A stretch of 64,000 nucleotides of DNA from the NCBI RefSeq assembly GCF_002234675.1, contig NC_019868.2, positions 4,558,433 through 4,622,432 on the forward strand. Reading direction: 5' to 3'. Origin of the DNA: Oryzias latipes. Lineage: Eukaryota; Chordata; Actinopteri; Beloniformes; Adrianichthyidae. Every line of letters starts with the position of its first letter. The first letter of the stretch is position 1. The notes beneath the pieces were generated by a model that was not told where the DNA came from, did not search any database, and saw only the letters and a list, made by a program, of their open reading frames with translations. Below, in pieces: positions 45,301-54,139 of this stretch. The position numbers were made by a program, and so were the translations under genes.

Positions 45301-48300
45301 CAGGCAGAGATCTGCAGTGAGGGAGGTGTAGGAACCCCCCAGTTCACACAAGAATGGCTTCCATGTGTCTGAGCCCGACTTGACGGAGGATGTTTAGAGT
45401 CTGGTCATGCAGCGACACAGAAGAACTTCAGGACTCCGATTAGAAATAGTCACAGGTCCCACAATCAACACCTCGAAAACATGTAGTGAAACAGAAAACA
45501 GGACCGTAACATTAAGTTCAGGGGACACTAGACAATAATTGACCAAAAGCCCCAGAAAGGATTGGGAGTTTAGCAAAAACAGTTCAGCATCTCGTGCCTT
45601 ACTGCCACACAGAAACAAAAACCAAAGATCACTAGACTTTAACTGCTCAGTACTATATTAACTCAGTAATCTTGGACTAATGGAGAAAACTAAACCGAGA
45701 CAAACGTACTATAATTATGACATCAGCGATGCGTGTCTTTCCCTCTTCTGCTGACCGACATTCAGGAGCTGCCAGCTGTGCTGCCGCGCTAATATTCCAT
45801 TTTTGTTTTATTTTTCTATTTCTACTGCAGCCTACAAGTGTCAGTTTACTCATCCTCACCCTGACAAACAGAAATTGGAACTTTATTTTCCTTAAATTCC
45901 TCTTTCAGTCTCCTGCAGACTCGTGGTGTTATTGACTTTGCTCCTTCTCTGTCCAGAGGCTCCAGAGGTGTGAAAATCCTGCACATTTTCACCGTTTCAG
46001 GTGTGCTACACCAGTGATCCCCAACCACCGGGCTGCGGACCGGTACCGGGCCGCAGGACACTTGGCACCGGGCGGGAAATTTGGCACCGGGACGCACAGA
46101 CAGAAAAAATAATTTCCATTTAATTGTTTTTTTCGAAAAAACGTTTTATTTTGAAAATTGACCGGATTCTCTCTGTTACATCCATCACACTTAACGCACG
46201 TCAAAGTCGCGACACAAACATCACGTGATACACCCCGCCAAAATTAAACCCAAACAACCAAAAAGAGCAAAAAACAAACTTCTTTAGAAAGTTGCTTTGA
46301 CAAGGGGAAACGGTCCAATGAAGGGACAGAAGAGGAACCTGCACCTGCAAAAAAAGGGAAATCTGCCTTTAACAGGCAGCGGTAAACGTACCTTGCGTTG
46401 CACCTCAACCCCCCCCCCCACCCCCCACCCCCACCGGTCCGCGGTAAATGTGTCTTTCGTTGTACCGGTCCGCGGTGATAAAAAGGTTGGGGACCACTGT
46501 GCTACACCACTGAGTAACCAAGGGAGCGTTAAAAGACACATTTTTTAAGGATACACTTTTAGATGCTCGATAGCAGGTGTAAAGGTTTGCAGGGATATTA
46601 TGTTAAGGCTTTACCATTGTGTTTCCTGCAATATTGCGCAACAGAACCAGCTAGGGTGTCTGAGCATGAGGAGAAACCCAGTGACGCTACATTTACAGAC
46701 TTCCAGTGTGTCTTGGTTGTCAAGCCCAGATGAATATGTCAAAACCTTTATCAGAAATAAAAATTCTCATAAAGTACTCAAACTTTCAGAATGTTCTGGT
46801 CAGGAATATAAAGCAGCGGCTGTTTTGTTTTTTTCTTTTCGTCTGAGGAGTTCATTTAAACCAAATCCAATATCTCTTAGGGCCTTAACGTTCCCAACAA
46901 TAGGACAGTCTCCAGCAAGATTGTCTTTGATGTTAGGGGTTAATGAGGTGACAAACATAAATAATTAGTTGTCCACATCATGACTGCTGTTAACTGACCG
47001 CAGAGGTCAAACGATTATTTCACCTGCAGATAATGGTGTTAAGAGGATCCACTTGCTTGCTAAACATGTGTGGAATGCCATGTTCTGGAATGTAAAACCA
47101 GATTAATGAAACTTTCTCGGGGAAAACTTTGCATGTGAACAAAACTAAGTCCAGATGTAGAGATGAAATATGATGAGACATCTCCCCAATGAAAACAAAG
47201 TCTTGAGTAATCTCCAGTCGTCTGTCTTTTATCTTTTTGACACATAAACCAAAACAAAAAGAAGGTGCTGTCCAGACAGACGGGACATTTTACTACTAAA
47301 TGAAGACTGTGTGGACACCAAACTTCATTTAGTCAGTCAAATTTGTAGATAGGAAAGCATTACAAGCGATACGGTATTTATGTTTGTTGGACTTAATTTA
47401 AGGTTAATGTTTTGGGCTTTTCAGAATATAAGCAGTGTCTGCATATATGCAAAATAAGCGCAATTTCTCTTTTTGCAGTAAATTGAGGGTATGACGAGGA
47501 AAGATGCCAGTCCTCTTTACAGCTAAATGAAGTGGAAAGCAGAGTCATCAGTCTTTGTGCTTATGTGGATGTAGCGAGAGCAGGTACTGTAGAAGTCAAT
47601 GCAGCTCTGATCATAGGTGGAACCCCCCCACGCTCCAAAAAGGCTAGGCTTTTTCTGCAGCTCCCCCAGGCACACAAAAGCCACTTTAGCCCTAACAGTG
47701 AAAGTTCTTGTCCAACACCAAATACTATTTACTGCTCTAATTACTGCCCACCTTTCTGAGGAGCAACCGAAAAGTAAAGCTTGGAATCAATGCAGTATAC
47801 TGTAGTAATAAAAGCATGATCATAGGGTGAACCAAAACCTTTTGGAGTGCTTTAAGCTGAGACAGAAAGACCACCACAAAGAAGTTGCTTGTATCAGTGG
47901 TTGAATTGAGATTTGTCCTGCAGACACACAGTTGTTGCACCATCGGCTTCATTCCAAAAAAGCTCTCCTGTGGTTGTGCGCTCCGCATGAAATCTCCTGT
48001 TAAAATCTGTCAGTAATATTGAAACTTTTTCCATAAGAACATGGTCACAGCGTGGTCTGTCTCTGGTTTCTCCAGAGGAAATCAAAGAGGAGTAATGAAC
48101 CTGACCTTTCATGGAACACAGAGGGTATGAAAAAAATACACGGACATGGACATTGATGCATTCCTATGACTAAAGGGGTTTTCCTTTGTAGATAACTGAG
48201 CTTGCACAAATGATTATGTTCTATCTGGACATTAAGCCTCACTCCCTCTCCTCTTCGGGGTGTGACTCCAGATTCTGTGCTCCTGCACTTGGCTTTGGAT

Positions 48301-50818
48301 TCTGCCTCTGGTTCGTCTTGCGCCCCCAGCTCTCCCCCAACTCTCCATCTGCTGGACTATTTAAATATGTAGTTTTAGAGTTGGATAAGCTTGTCAGTCC
48401 TGGGGAGGATCCCTCCTTCATGTGGACACCCCTGAGGTTTCTTCTTTTTTTTTCTGGAATCTGTTTTTTTAGGAGTTTTTCTTGTCAAGGCCAGGGATGT
48501 CCAGTTTAGTTAAGTTTGTTTAGTTTAGCAATCAGCTATTGAATTCTATGACTTTATGTTCTTTATGATTCATGTTTATTACACAGTTACCAGTTTCTAG
48601 CCAATTATTTTATTTTATTATTATATTATTGTGCGAGTTTACTTCTCTCTTGCATGTTTGCACTGAATGGTGAGCGGCTTTAATTTCACTGCATGTGTGT
48701 GTGATGCGAATTGTACATGTGTACAGTGACAATAAAGGCATTCTATTCTATTCTATTTAAATGACTATTGTTGTAAATATGTGGCTATGTAAATAAAATT
48801 GAATTGATTAAGCCATTGTGGGTAAACACAGGTGGGGCCACTACAAAAACTGCAGACAAACCCATTCGGGGCCCACATTTTCTGCCCATATAAACCATAT
48901 GGGGCCCACTTGGCCTTGCTGGCTGGGATTAGGGGGCAACCCTCCAGCTGAACAAAAGAGACAGACAAACAAGGATAACACTAGGTTTTGCTGAATCATG
49001 TTTCTCCTTAGGACTTTGGGGACGTCAAGGCTAAAGAAAGCCTGATCTTTGTCTCATGATGTCTTTCTGAAGGTGTTTGTGTCGCTGCAGGTGCATGCTG
49101 CTCTGTCCCGGGTGCCCAACATGCGTGTTTATGGCCAGCAGGAGGTTCCTGAACGCTTCCATTACAGAGGGGGGAGGTTTGTGTCCCCCCTCACCCTGGT
49201 GGCGGACCCCGGCTGGTTCATCAGTGAGGTGAGCAGTAGCTGCATGAAAGCTCAGACAGGCTGATGCAGCACTTCCAGCTATCAGTTATTCCAAGACCTT
49301 TTTAGCACATCCCTCCTGTTCTCCTGGAGCTGTTTGCCAAACAGGGGGAGCAGCTCAGAAGATGCTGAAGCTCTGAGCTGCTGCTCAAATTAAAAGTGTG
49401 CCTGTGTGTCTTTCTTTTTCAGAACAAGGCCAAGCTCCCGTTCTGGAAAAATGGCTCCGAGTCCTCAGGCTGGCAGAACGGTTGGCACGGTTATGACAAC
49501 GAATTAGTTGACATGCGGGGATTTTTCCTGGCTGCTGGACCTGGTAAGAACCCACACCCACTCCGAGAACCTTCTAACACGTTAGAAAGGGCCTGTGAGC
49601 ACAGCAGTAACTATGGAAACCAGGCAACAGGAATAAGATGGAACAAGTAAAGCCGTGGTCAAAACTGCCCTAAAGTAGTCAGACCTGTACGCAGAACATT
49701 TTAGGATCAAAGACAATGTTCATGCACATTTTTCTCTATGGGTATGCTGTGGGCAATGGGTCTTAGTGAACACTTATACAACACGTAAGGTGGAAGTAGG
49801 TGAAATGCAGGCATGTTGTACAGTTTTTACATTTTGTCAACCCCTCCAAATCCTGCACACGGTGCAAGGTGTCTGTCAGTGCTGTTCAAGTGAGAGGTGC
49901 AGGCTCCTTGCACACATCTTGGCTGTTAGAAAAGAGATAATTAGACAATCAGAGTGTAGTTTGTGTGGGCGTTCTACGGGCACTAACGTATCTCCTGCGC
50001 ACCCCGTGCGTGCAGGTGTGCAGTCAGTAAGGAGTCAGTACTGGCACCTTACTAAAGACTGGAGTACTGTGTAAAAGCCACCGTACAACAGCATCACCTG
50101 TACGTCATAGGTGCGTGTAACTTCCACTAGCCTTACAAATACTTCACAAAATGCTTACTACATGCACAACAATGGTACAGTATGTTCCATTTTCATGACA
50201 TCCCTTGAGGGGGGGCGTACGAGCCACAAGTGAGCTTTAAGACACGCTTACGCCCCTCCTGTTTATGACCCTATACGGGCTCGGAAAACCCAAATAACCC
50301 ACAGCATCCATACAGATCAACCCCGCAGGTGCGCATGAGACTAAAGCAACTTTATTAGCCTGTTAGCAAGTGAGCGTCTGATTTCAGAGACCCTGAAGAT
50401 CCTTCAGGAAGGTTTTTCACTTTTTCAGTTTAGGGTAGTTTGTACAGAAAGTCTTCACCTGTTTGTATGTTGGGTCGCCTTCCAAGTTCCGGTGCTGCTT
50501 CTGCTGCGACAGCTCCTGATCTGCTCTATTGTGAGCTGCATCTGAAGCTCTATTCATTTCTGGTTTTGGAACAACACTGAACTTGAATTGTTGTTTTTGT
50601 ATGCAGACTTTAAGCAGCATGTGCAAGCGGCACCCATCCGAGCAGTGGACGTCTACAACCTCATGTGCTGGACGCTGGGCGTGAAGCCTTTGCCCAATAA
50701 CGGGTCCTGGTCCCGGGTGGAGGACCTACTCAGGAGTTCTGGTGGTCCGGTTGAGCGCGGGAGCTGCTGGACTTGCTGTATAGGTTTGTTAGGATCACTG
50801 TTTATGTTCTGGGAGTAA
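33370..50818 (+). CDS. enpp6: ENPP6, choline-specific glycerophosphodiesterase (8 coding exons)
   Basis: Coding exons: 33370-33607, 41587-41766, 41899-42010, 43750-43891, 43974-44153, 49091-49228, 49423-49543, 50607-50818. All junctions are GT-AG and in phase, giving 440 aa, the length I recall for human ENPP6. A hydrophobic signal peptide (residues 1-23) precedes [12 protein letters not shown] with metal ligand Asp33. The nucleophile is Ser70 in [10 protein letters not shown]. Further metal ligands are Asp192 and His196 ([10 protein letters not shown]), Asp239-His240 (FSDHGM) and His352 (GWHGYDNE). The family hydrolyses glycerophosphocholine and lysophosphocholine at the outer membrane surface, with a role in myelinating cells in mammals. 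The C-terminus (SSGG, then a hydrophobic [12 protein letters not shown]) could be a short GPI signal. Tail to tail with STOX2. Confidence 0.96.
33874..34195 (-). repeat. Repeat D, copy 2 (uninterrupted)
   Basis: Reverse complement of 31069-31674 minus the SINE. It shows the intact junction GTTGAAGTAGAAAATGAAAA (minus strand) that the SINE split in copy 1. Lies in ENPP6 intron 1. Confidence 0.75.
34285..34920 (-). repeat. Dispersed repeat F, copy 1
   Basis: The minus strand from about 34570 to 34290 matches 63480-63840 on the plus strand: GACTGCGGTCC / GGACTGCGATCC, the ACATGGATTTGTGTTTCCAG block, GTTGTGTCCAGACAAAATAA and GGCTGATGTTATTCCCACAT. The right part (34720-34920), with ACAATCGGCATAA twice, resembles another common fish repeat and may be separate. 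Confidence 0.6.
35295..35610 (+). repeat. Dispersed fish repeat, class not assigned
   Basis: TTTCACACTGCTGGCTGAGA, then GACCTGTATCTGATCTTTC, GATCCGATCTTTTC and TGTGACCGCCGTCTGAACGG form the ordered blocks of a familiar fish interspersed repeat. No termini resolved. Confidence 0.45.
35620..36900. other. ENPP6 intron 1; nothing recognised
   Basis: Contains a loose repetition of GACATGTTCTGCTTTGATGG-like phrases between 35860 and 36240 (period about 30-40 bp) and no exon. Confidence 0.4.
36912..37075 (+). mobile_element. hAT element fragment (same family as 46012)
   Basis: Starts CAGTGGTCCCC and continues with GACTGGTACCAG and GGTACCGGGGCTGC, a diverged 5' part of the element at 46012-46499. 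Its 3' end is lost and it abuts a family N MITE at 37077. Confidence 0.65.
37077..37280 (+). mobile_element. Short MITE family N, copy 2
   Basis: Ends CCCTTGTATTATCC and GATAGCACAAGGG. Flanks GTAA at 37073-37076 and 37281-37284 are identical. The interior matches the copies at 26920, 52604 and 53690. Confidence 0.88.
37677..39757. mobile_element. Fold-back element with long inverted arms
   Basis: Left end GGTAACGCTTTCTTTTACAG is mirrored at the right end (AAAGAAAGCGTTACC, 39743-39757). Inverted matching runs inward for 700-875 bp per arm (37677-38550 and about 39060-39757); the left arm has about 145 extra bases near 38330-38475. The outer arms contain diverged tandem units with TACATGGTACTT, period about 35-40 bp. 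The central 500 bp (38551-39060) is AT-rich with no transposase. The flanks GCTTCCGTCT and GCTTCCACTT agree at 7 of 10 positions, a possible 9-10 bp target duplication as in Mutator-like elements. ENPP6 intron 1. Confidence 0.88.
39770..40980. other. ENPP6 intron 1; nothing recognised
   Basis: AT-rich unique-looking sequence without exons or known repeats. Confidence 0.35.
40985..41300 (-). pseudogene. hAT transposase remnant, C-terminal dimerisation domain
   Basis: The minus strand reads [37 protein letters not shown] and, after one frameshift near 41035, [14 protein letters not shown]. This is the hATC domain of ZBED-like hAT transposases. The rest of the transposase is missing. It lies just before ENPP6 exon 2. 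Confidence 0.88.
42166..43115. mobile_element. hAT-like element with CCCGA-rich ends in ENPP6 intron 3
   Basis: Both ends carry AGGTAAGATC as an inverted pair (42167-42176; 43105-43114), followed inward by GCCC-rich subterminal sequence with repeated CCCGACCCGA motifs. No matching 8-bp flank could be found, so the exact edges are tentative. The middle has a 135-codon minus-strand frame (42381-42788) of unknown function, possibly a transposase relic, and a (GT)n tract at 42834-42855. Confidence 0.6.
43125..43740. other. ENPP6 intron 3, right part; nothing recognised
   Basis: A 65-codon frame at 43058-43255 is not used: exon 3 ends in phase 2 and joins correctly to exon 4 at 43750. Confidence 0.45.
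44216..44485 (+). repeat. Family C SINE-like repeat, full copy
   Basis: Starts with a tRNA-like head (TTGCACAATGGTGCAGTGGT, TTTCAAATCTAAG), then TTTCTGTGTGGAGTTTGCAT, GGTTTCCTCCCACAGTCC, GACTGGCGACCTGTTCAGGG and a (GATG)n end at 44465-44484. ENPP6 intron 5. Confidence 0.75.
44695..45226. mobile_element. Solo LTR (fossil)
   Basis: Ends TGTTACA... and ...TGTAACA give the TG/CA termini of a retroviral-type LTR. The flanks GTCTT (44690-44694) and GTCCT (45227-45231) agree at 4 of 5 bases, as expected for a 5-bp target duplication. There is no internal region, so recombination between LTRs is the likely history. It does not resemble the LTR at 1812. Family not assigned. Confidence 0.6.
45230..46000. 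other. ENPP6 intron 5; nothing recognised
   Basis: No exon, RNA gene or repeat family seen. Confidence 0.35.
46012..46499 (+). mobile_element. Non-autonomous hAT element with perfect target duplication
   Basis: Ends CAGTGATCCCCAACC and GGTTGGGGACCACTG are inverted with one mismatch. The flanks TGCTACAC at 46004-46011 and 46500-46507 are identical. The subterminal GGACCGGTACCGGGCCGC block is mirrored on the right by TTGTACCGGTCCGCGG. A C/A-rich microsatellite sits at 46410-46434. No transposase. Confidence 0.92.
46510..48330. other. ENPP6 intron 5; nothing recognised
   Basis: Long unique-looking stretch. Open frames of 60-120 codons show no family signature. Confidence 0.35.
48340..48560 (-). 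repeat. Dispersed repeat family B, copy 2
   Basis: Reverse-complement match to 23860-23990: the CCTCCTTCATGTGGACACCC block (48412-48431), then the GGATGTCCAGTTTAGTTAAG block and ATTGAATTCTATGA. Lies in ENPP6 intron 5. Confidence 0.6.
48775..48965 (+). repeat. GGGGCCCA-rich dispersed repeat
   Basis: Repeated GGGGCCCACATTTTC and GGGGCCCACTTGGCC phrases with an ATATAAACCATAT centre look like a known type of fish interspersed repeat. Class unknown. Confidence 0.35.
49740..50345 (+). repeat. Dispersed repeat G, copy 1
   Basis: The part from about 50100 shares with 51462-51735, in the same orientation, GTGTAACTT, ATGGTACAGT/ATGGTACGT, the block TTCCATTTTCATGACATCCC, and GATCAACCCC/GGTCAACCCT near the end. 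The left part (49740-50100) may be a further section. ENPP6 intron 7. Confidence 0.6.
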
Positions 50819-51222
50819 ATTGTCTGAGAGTTGAGTTCAGCAGCATTTGAGAAGTCCGACAGGACGCCGAAGCTTTGGAGAAACTGTGAAATGTTCTGAA
50901 GGCGCTTCTGTCACAGAGGGCGTGACTCAAACCCAACTCGGCTGAACTTTGACAGACATTTGAGCCTCCATCTCCTCTTTCTGGAACTAGCAGCTTCTCT
51001 TTCTTCTGTTTCTGTCCAGCTCCCTGTTTTTCCAGAGAAAACTCTGGAAGAGTCGTTTTGGAAGAACTTCCTGATTAGAAATGCGTCAGGGAGTGATCAC
51101 ATTGGTAAAACGGTTACTTCTTTTCCTTCTAAAACCAATGAAGTCTATTTTCAACAATGGATTCTGTATTCTTGCAGTTGTGGTTCTTTGTGCTAAAACA
51201 TGTTTTGCAAAACGGATGTTTG

Positions 51223-51228
51223 AATAAA
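51223..51228 (+). terminator. Candidate ENPP6 poly(A) signal
   Basis: AATAAA about 405 bp after the TAA stop at 50816-50818. It lies before repeat G copy 2 and is the first clean hexamer downstream of the stop. Confidence 0.5.
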
Positions 51229-51254
51229 ACTATCTCTCCTTGGAAACATGTAGG

Positions 51255-51735
51255 TGCCCTTAGAGTCACACTGAGGTCTTGGGTTGGTATTTGTGTTGGG
51301 GGGCAGCTTGGTCTCTGCGGTATGCCAATGTCTTGGTCACAACTGCCCATATAGGTGGATACGGACTGTCTGCCGGCAAAAATGAGCAAACTCTGTAAGG
51401 ATTCAGTACTTGTACTTTCCTAATGACCAGACTGTGGTGCATGGAGACCGTATGCCGTCATCACCCATATGTCATGAGTGGGTGTAACTTACATTAACAC
51501 AACAAATTCTTGATGATACATGTTTCACATACATAATGGTACGTTCCATTTTCATGACATCCCTTAAGGCGGCCCCACAAGCTTTAACGAAACTGCAAGA
51601 CACACCTGTGGTCCTCTGAAGATGCAACCCCTCCGCTCTACAACCCTCCATTGGCCCCAGACAACCCAAAAACCTGCAGTACCCTTTTGGGTCAACCCTC
51701 GTCTGGGTGCATGTGGGCTAATGAACCACAACTGG
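51255..51735 (+). repeat. Dispersed repeat G, copy 2
   Basis: Direct-orientation partner of 50100-50345. Its left part also shares GTCACAACTGC and GTGGATACGG.CTGTCTGC with 63058-63100, which appears to be a third, partial copy. With copy 1 it brackets the last ENPP6 exon. Confidence 0.55.
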
Positions 51736-51739
51736 ACAT

Positions 51740-52598
51740 GTCCCAGCATCTGAGGGCCTGATGGGAATTGACAGTGAGGGCTGGAAAGGGGGAGTCCAAC
51801 GGGAATCAGCCGGGTCTGTTACTCCTGTGGGAATTCATGGTGCTGAGAGGAAGAAAACTTGGAAAAGTTCACTAACGCATGCAGCAAAAAAGGGATTTGA
51901 ACTTAAAACTTGCTCATCATCAAATTGCTTCCGTCCTGAGATCAACAAAAGCATCATGCTTGTCTGAACAAAGAGGGTCCGGATGACAAAACTCAAGTCT
52001 TTATGGAGCTGAATATTCTACTATTGGTTTTAAAAAGTAATCACTATCAGAAAACACATCCAGGAATGATTTAATTTAGTCTCCCGTGCCTGGTTGCTGG
52101 AACTGCATAGTGGTGTGGAGGTGGAGGAGAGGAGCAGCAGCACAGAACAGGCAGGAGAGGGCACCAGAGAGACAAAACGGACACCTCATGACTGCTGCTA
52201 CCAACCAGAATGCATTTCATTTTAAAAACAAATAGACGACATAACTTCACATGTTTATGGTAAAAGTTTCAAGCGGATGTGCTTTGCGAATAGTAGGTGT
52301 ATTGAAGGCATTAACATGGTCAATTTATAGAGCCACTTAGATACAAATGGTGTTTTTAACATGTTCTTGTAGTATTTTTCTGATGGAGGACTTGTATACC
52401 TTTATTCGTCACTTAGTTGTATTTTGGAAAGTAAGAAACTATGACTGGCACTGAAGTCTAACACCACATTCTGATATTTGAACCTTTCTTATGTAAACCA
52501 CTTCATCAGGACGTGTGCCATGCATCACTCAACCAAGGGAACATCTCTCTGCCAGAATAGCCCCTGGGACTTCTCAATCACTCAACCTCCATCACCAT
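51740..52598. other. Intergenic between ENPP6 and STOX2; nothing recognised
   Basis: No exon or repeat family recognised. Confidence 0.35.
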
Positions 52599-52603
52599 GG
52601 TAA

Positions 52604-52807
52604 CCCTTGTGCTATCCTAGGCACTTTAACAATGGGAGTTGGGTCATCTAGACCCACTAGACAGTGCTCTGAACCTTTTTTTCTTCACTGATTTGTGATC
52701 TTCACTGGTGTCCATGGATTACATGAAATCTTTCCACCTTTATCCACCTTTGTCATTGTAGGGATAACACACCAATGTAAGGGTGGGGTCATAGGATAGC
52801 ACAAGGG
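52604..52807 (+). mobile_element. Short MITE family N, copy 3
   Basis: Ends CCCTTGTGCTATCCTAG and GGATAGCACAAGGG. The flanks are GTAA and TTAA. The interior is close to copy 2 (37077) and in the same orientation. Confidence 0.9.
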
Positions 52808-53459
52808 TTAAGGTGGTGTTTCTTGTAAGAGAGAACTATAGATTTATATGCAAATATATTTAGATGTAAGTGTGTCTACTGGGAATCTATGTTCTTTGTC
52901 TGTATCCAGGGTTAAAGCCATAGCTTCTCCATTCAAACTATAGTTAATCGTGTGAATGAGGTTTTAAATGTCAGTTGGCTGGGTGAAGGACTGTCAAGCA
53001 GGAAACCTGACTTTGTTTATTTAGTTGTGGAGTTGACCACCTGACAGAGATAGCACTGTCCAGCCAATGGCAGTGAAGAACAAAGCCACACCTCCTGATG
53101 AAGAGGACCAATCGTATTAAGGCATGAGTCCAGGATTTTACATGTTTTTGAACTTTGTGAACTACTGTTTTGGAGCTTGTACCAGCAAGAGCTGAAGCCA
53201 GATGTAATTCATCCAGACGTAAAGAGCTGAATCACATCCATGGATTCATGTGGGTTTTTCGAACTGCAGTCATTAAATTTGAACTTAGTGATGACACTAC
53301 AGACTCCTCAGAAACTGAAACGACTGTTGAATTTTTCTTTTAGGTTCCCGATCGTGATTTGCATTTTGGCTTGTTTGCTGTTTTTAAGCGGCTTTAAAGG
53401 TTCGACCACACCCGGCATGTTACTCGTGTGGTAACATGGAGGGACTTTTCTTTTTTTTC

Positions 53460-53685
53460 TTTGTGAATGTTTACTAGCAATTGTCCACCACCTGCAGTTG
53501 GTGTCAGCTTGGTGCGAAATGTCAAAGTGGTGCACATGTGGTGAATCTTGCTCCAGTTTTTTTCTTTCACAGCTCTGTTCCCATATATAAAAGACTTGGT
53601 GTCATAGAATTCCACCCGGACACCAACAGCAATTATTCATTGCTCTTCCATGATCAATTTTCAAACGGTTGGCACTTCCAATCAT
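53460..53685 (+). repeat. Dispersed repeat family A, copy 4
   Basis: Plus-strand copy with CAGTTGGTGTCAGCTTGGTG, TTTTTCTTTCACAGCTCTG, GTCATAGAATTCCACCCGG and ATCAATTTTCAAACGGTTGG at its end. It stops just before a family N MITE. Confidence 0.6.
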
Positions 53686-53689
53686 GTAA

Positions 53690-53894
53690 CCCCTGTGCTA
53701 TCTTAGATGACCCCACCCTTCCATTGGCGTGTTCTCTCTACCATGACAAAGGTGGATAAAGGTGGAAAGATTTAATGTAATCCATGGACACCAGTGAAGA
53801 TCACAAATCATTGAAGAAAAAAGGTTCAGAGCACTGTCTAGTGGGTCTAGATGACCCAACTCCCAATGTCAAAGTGCCTAGGATAGCACAAGGG
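53690..53894 (-). mobile_element. Short MITE family N, copy 4
   Basis: Ends CCCCTGTGCTATC and GGATAGCACAAGGG, flanks GTAA and TTAA. It is inverted relative to copy 3, 880 bp away, so the two could form a long hairpin in a read-through transcript. Confidence 0.88.
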
Positions 53895-54139
53895 TTAACC
53901 TGCAATGTGTAGAGCCCAAAAACTGTCACAAAGACTTGCGTAGTTACGCACAAACGTGGTAGTTTTAAACGAAAAGGGCGTTTATACAGGTTACTTTTCA
54001 CTAGAACGCGTGTTGATAAGGGCGGTGTGAATGCAGCTTCAGACAGAAACTGGAGGCAGGCTGGAAGTAGCATCAAACCACTAACATCTGGACGCTTGTC
54101 CTGTCTCATTTGTTGGACAGAAGAAAAAAGGGTCATGGA

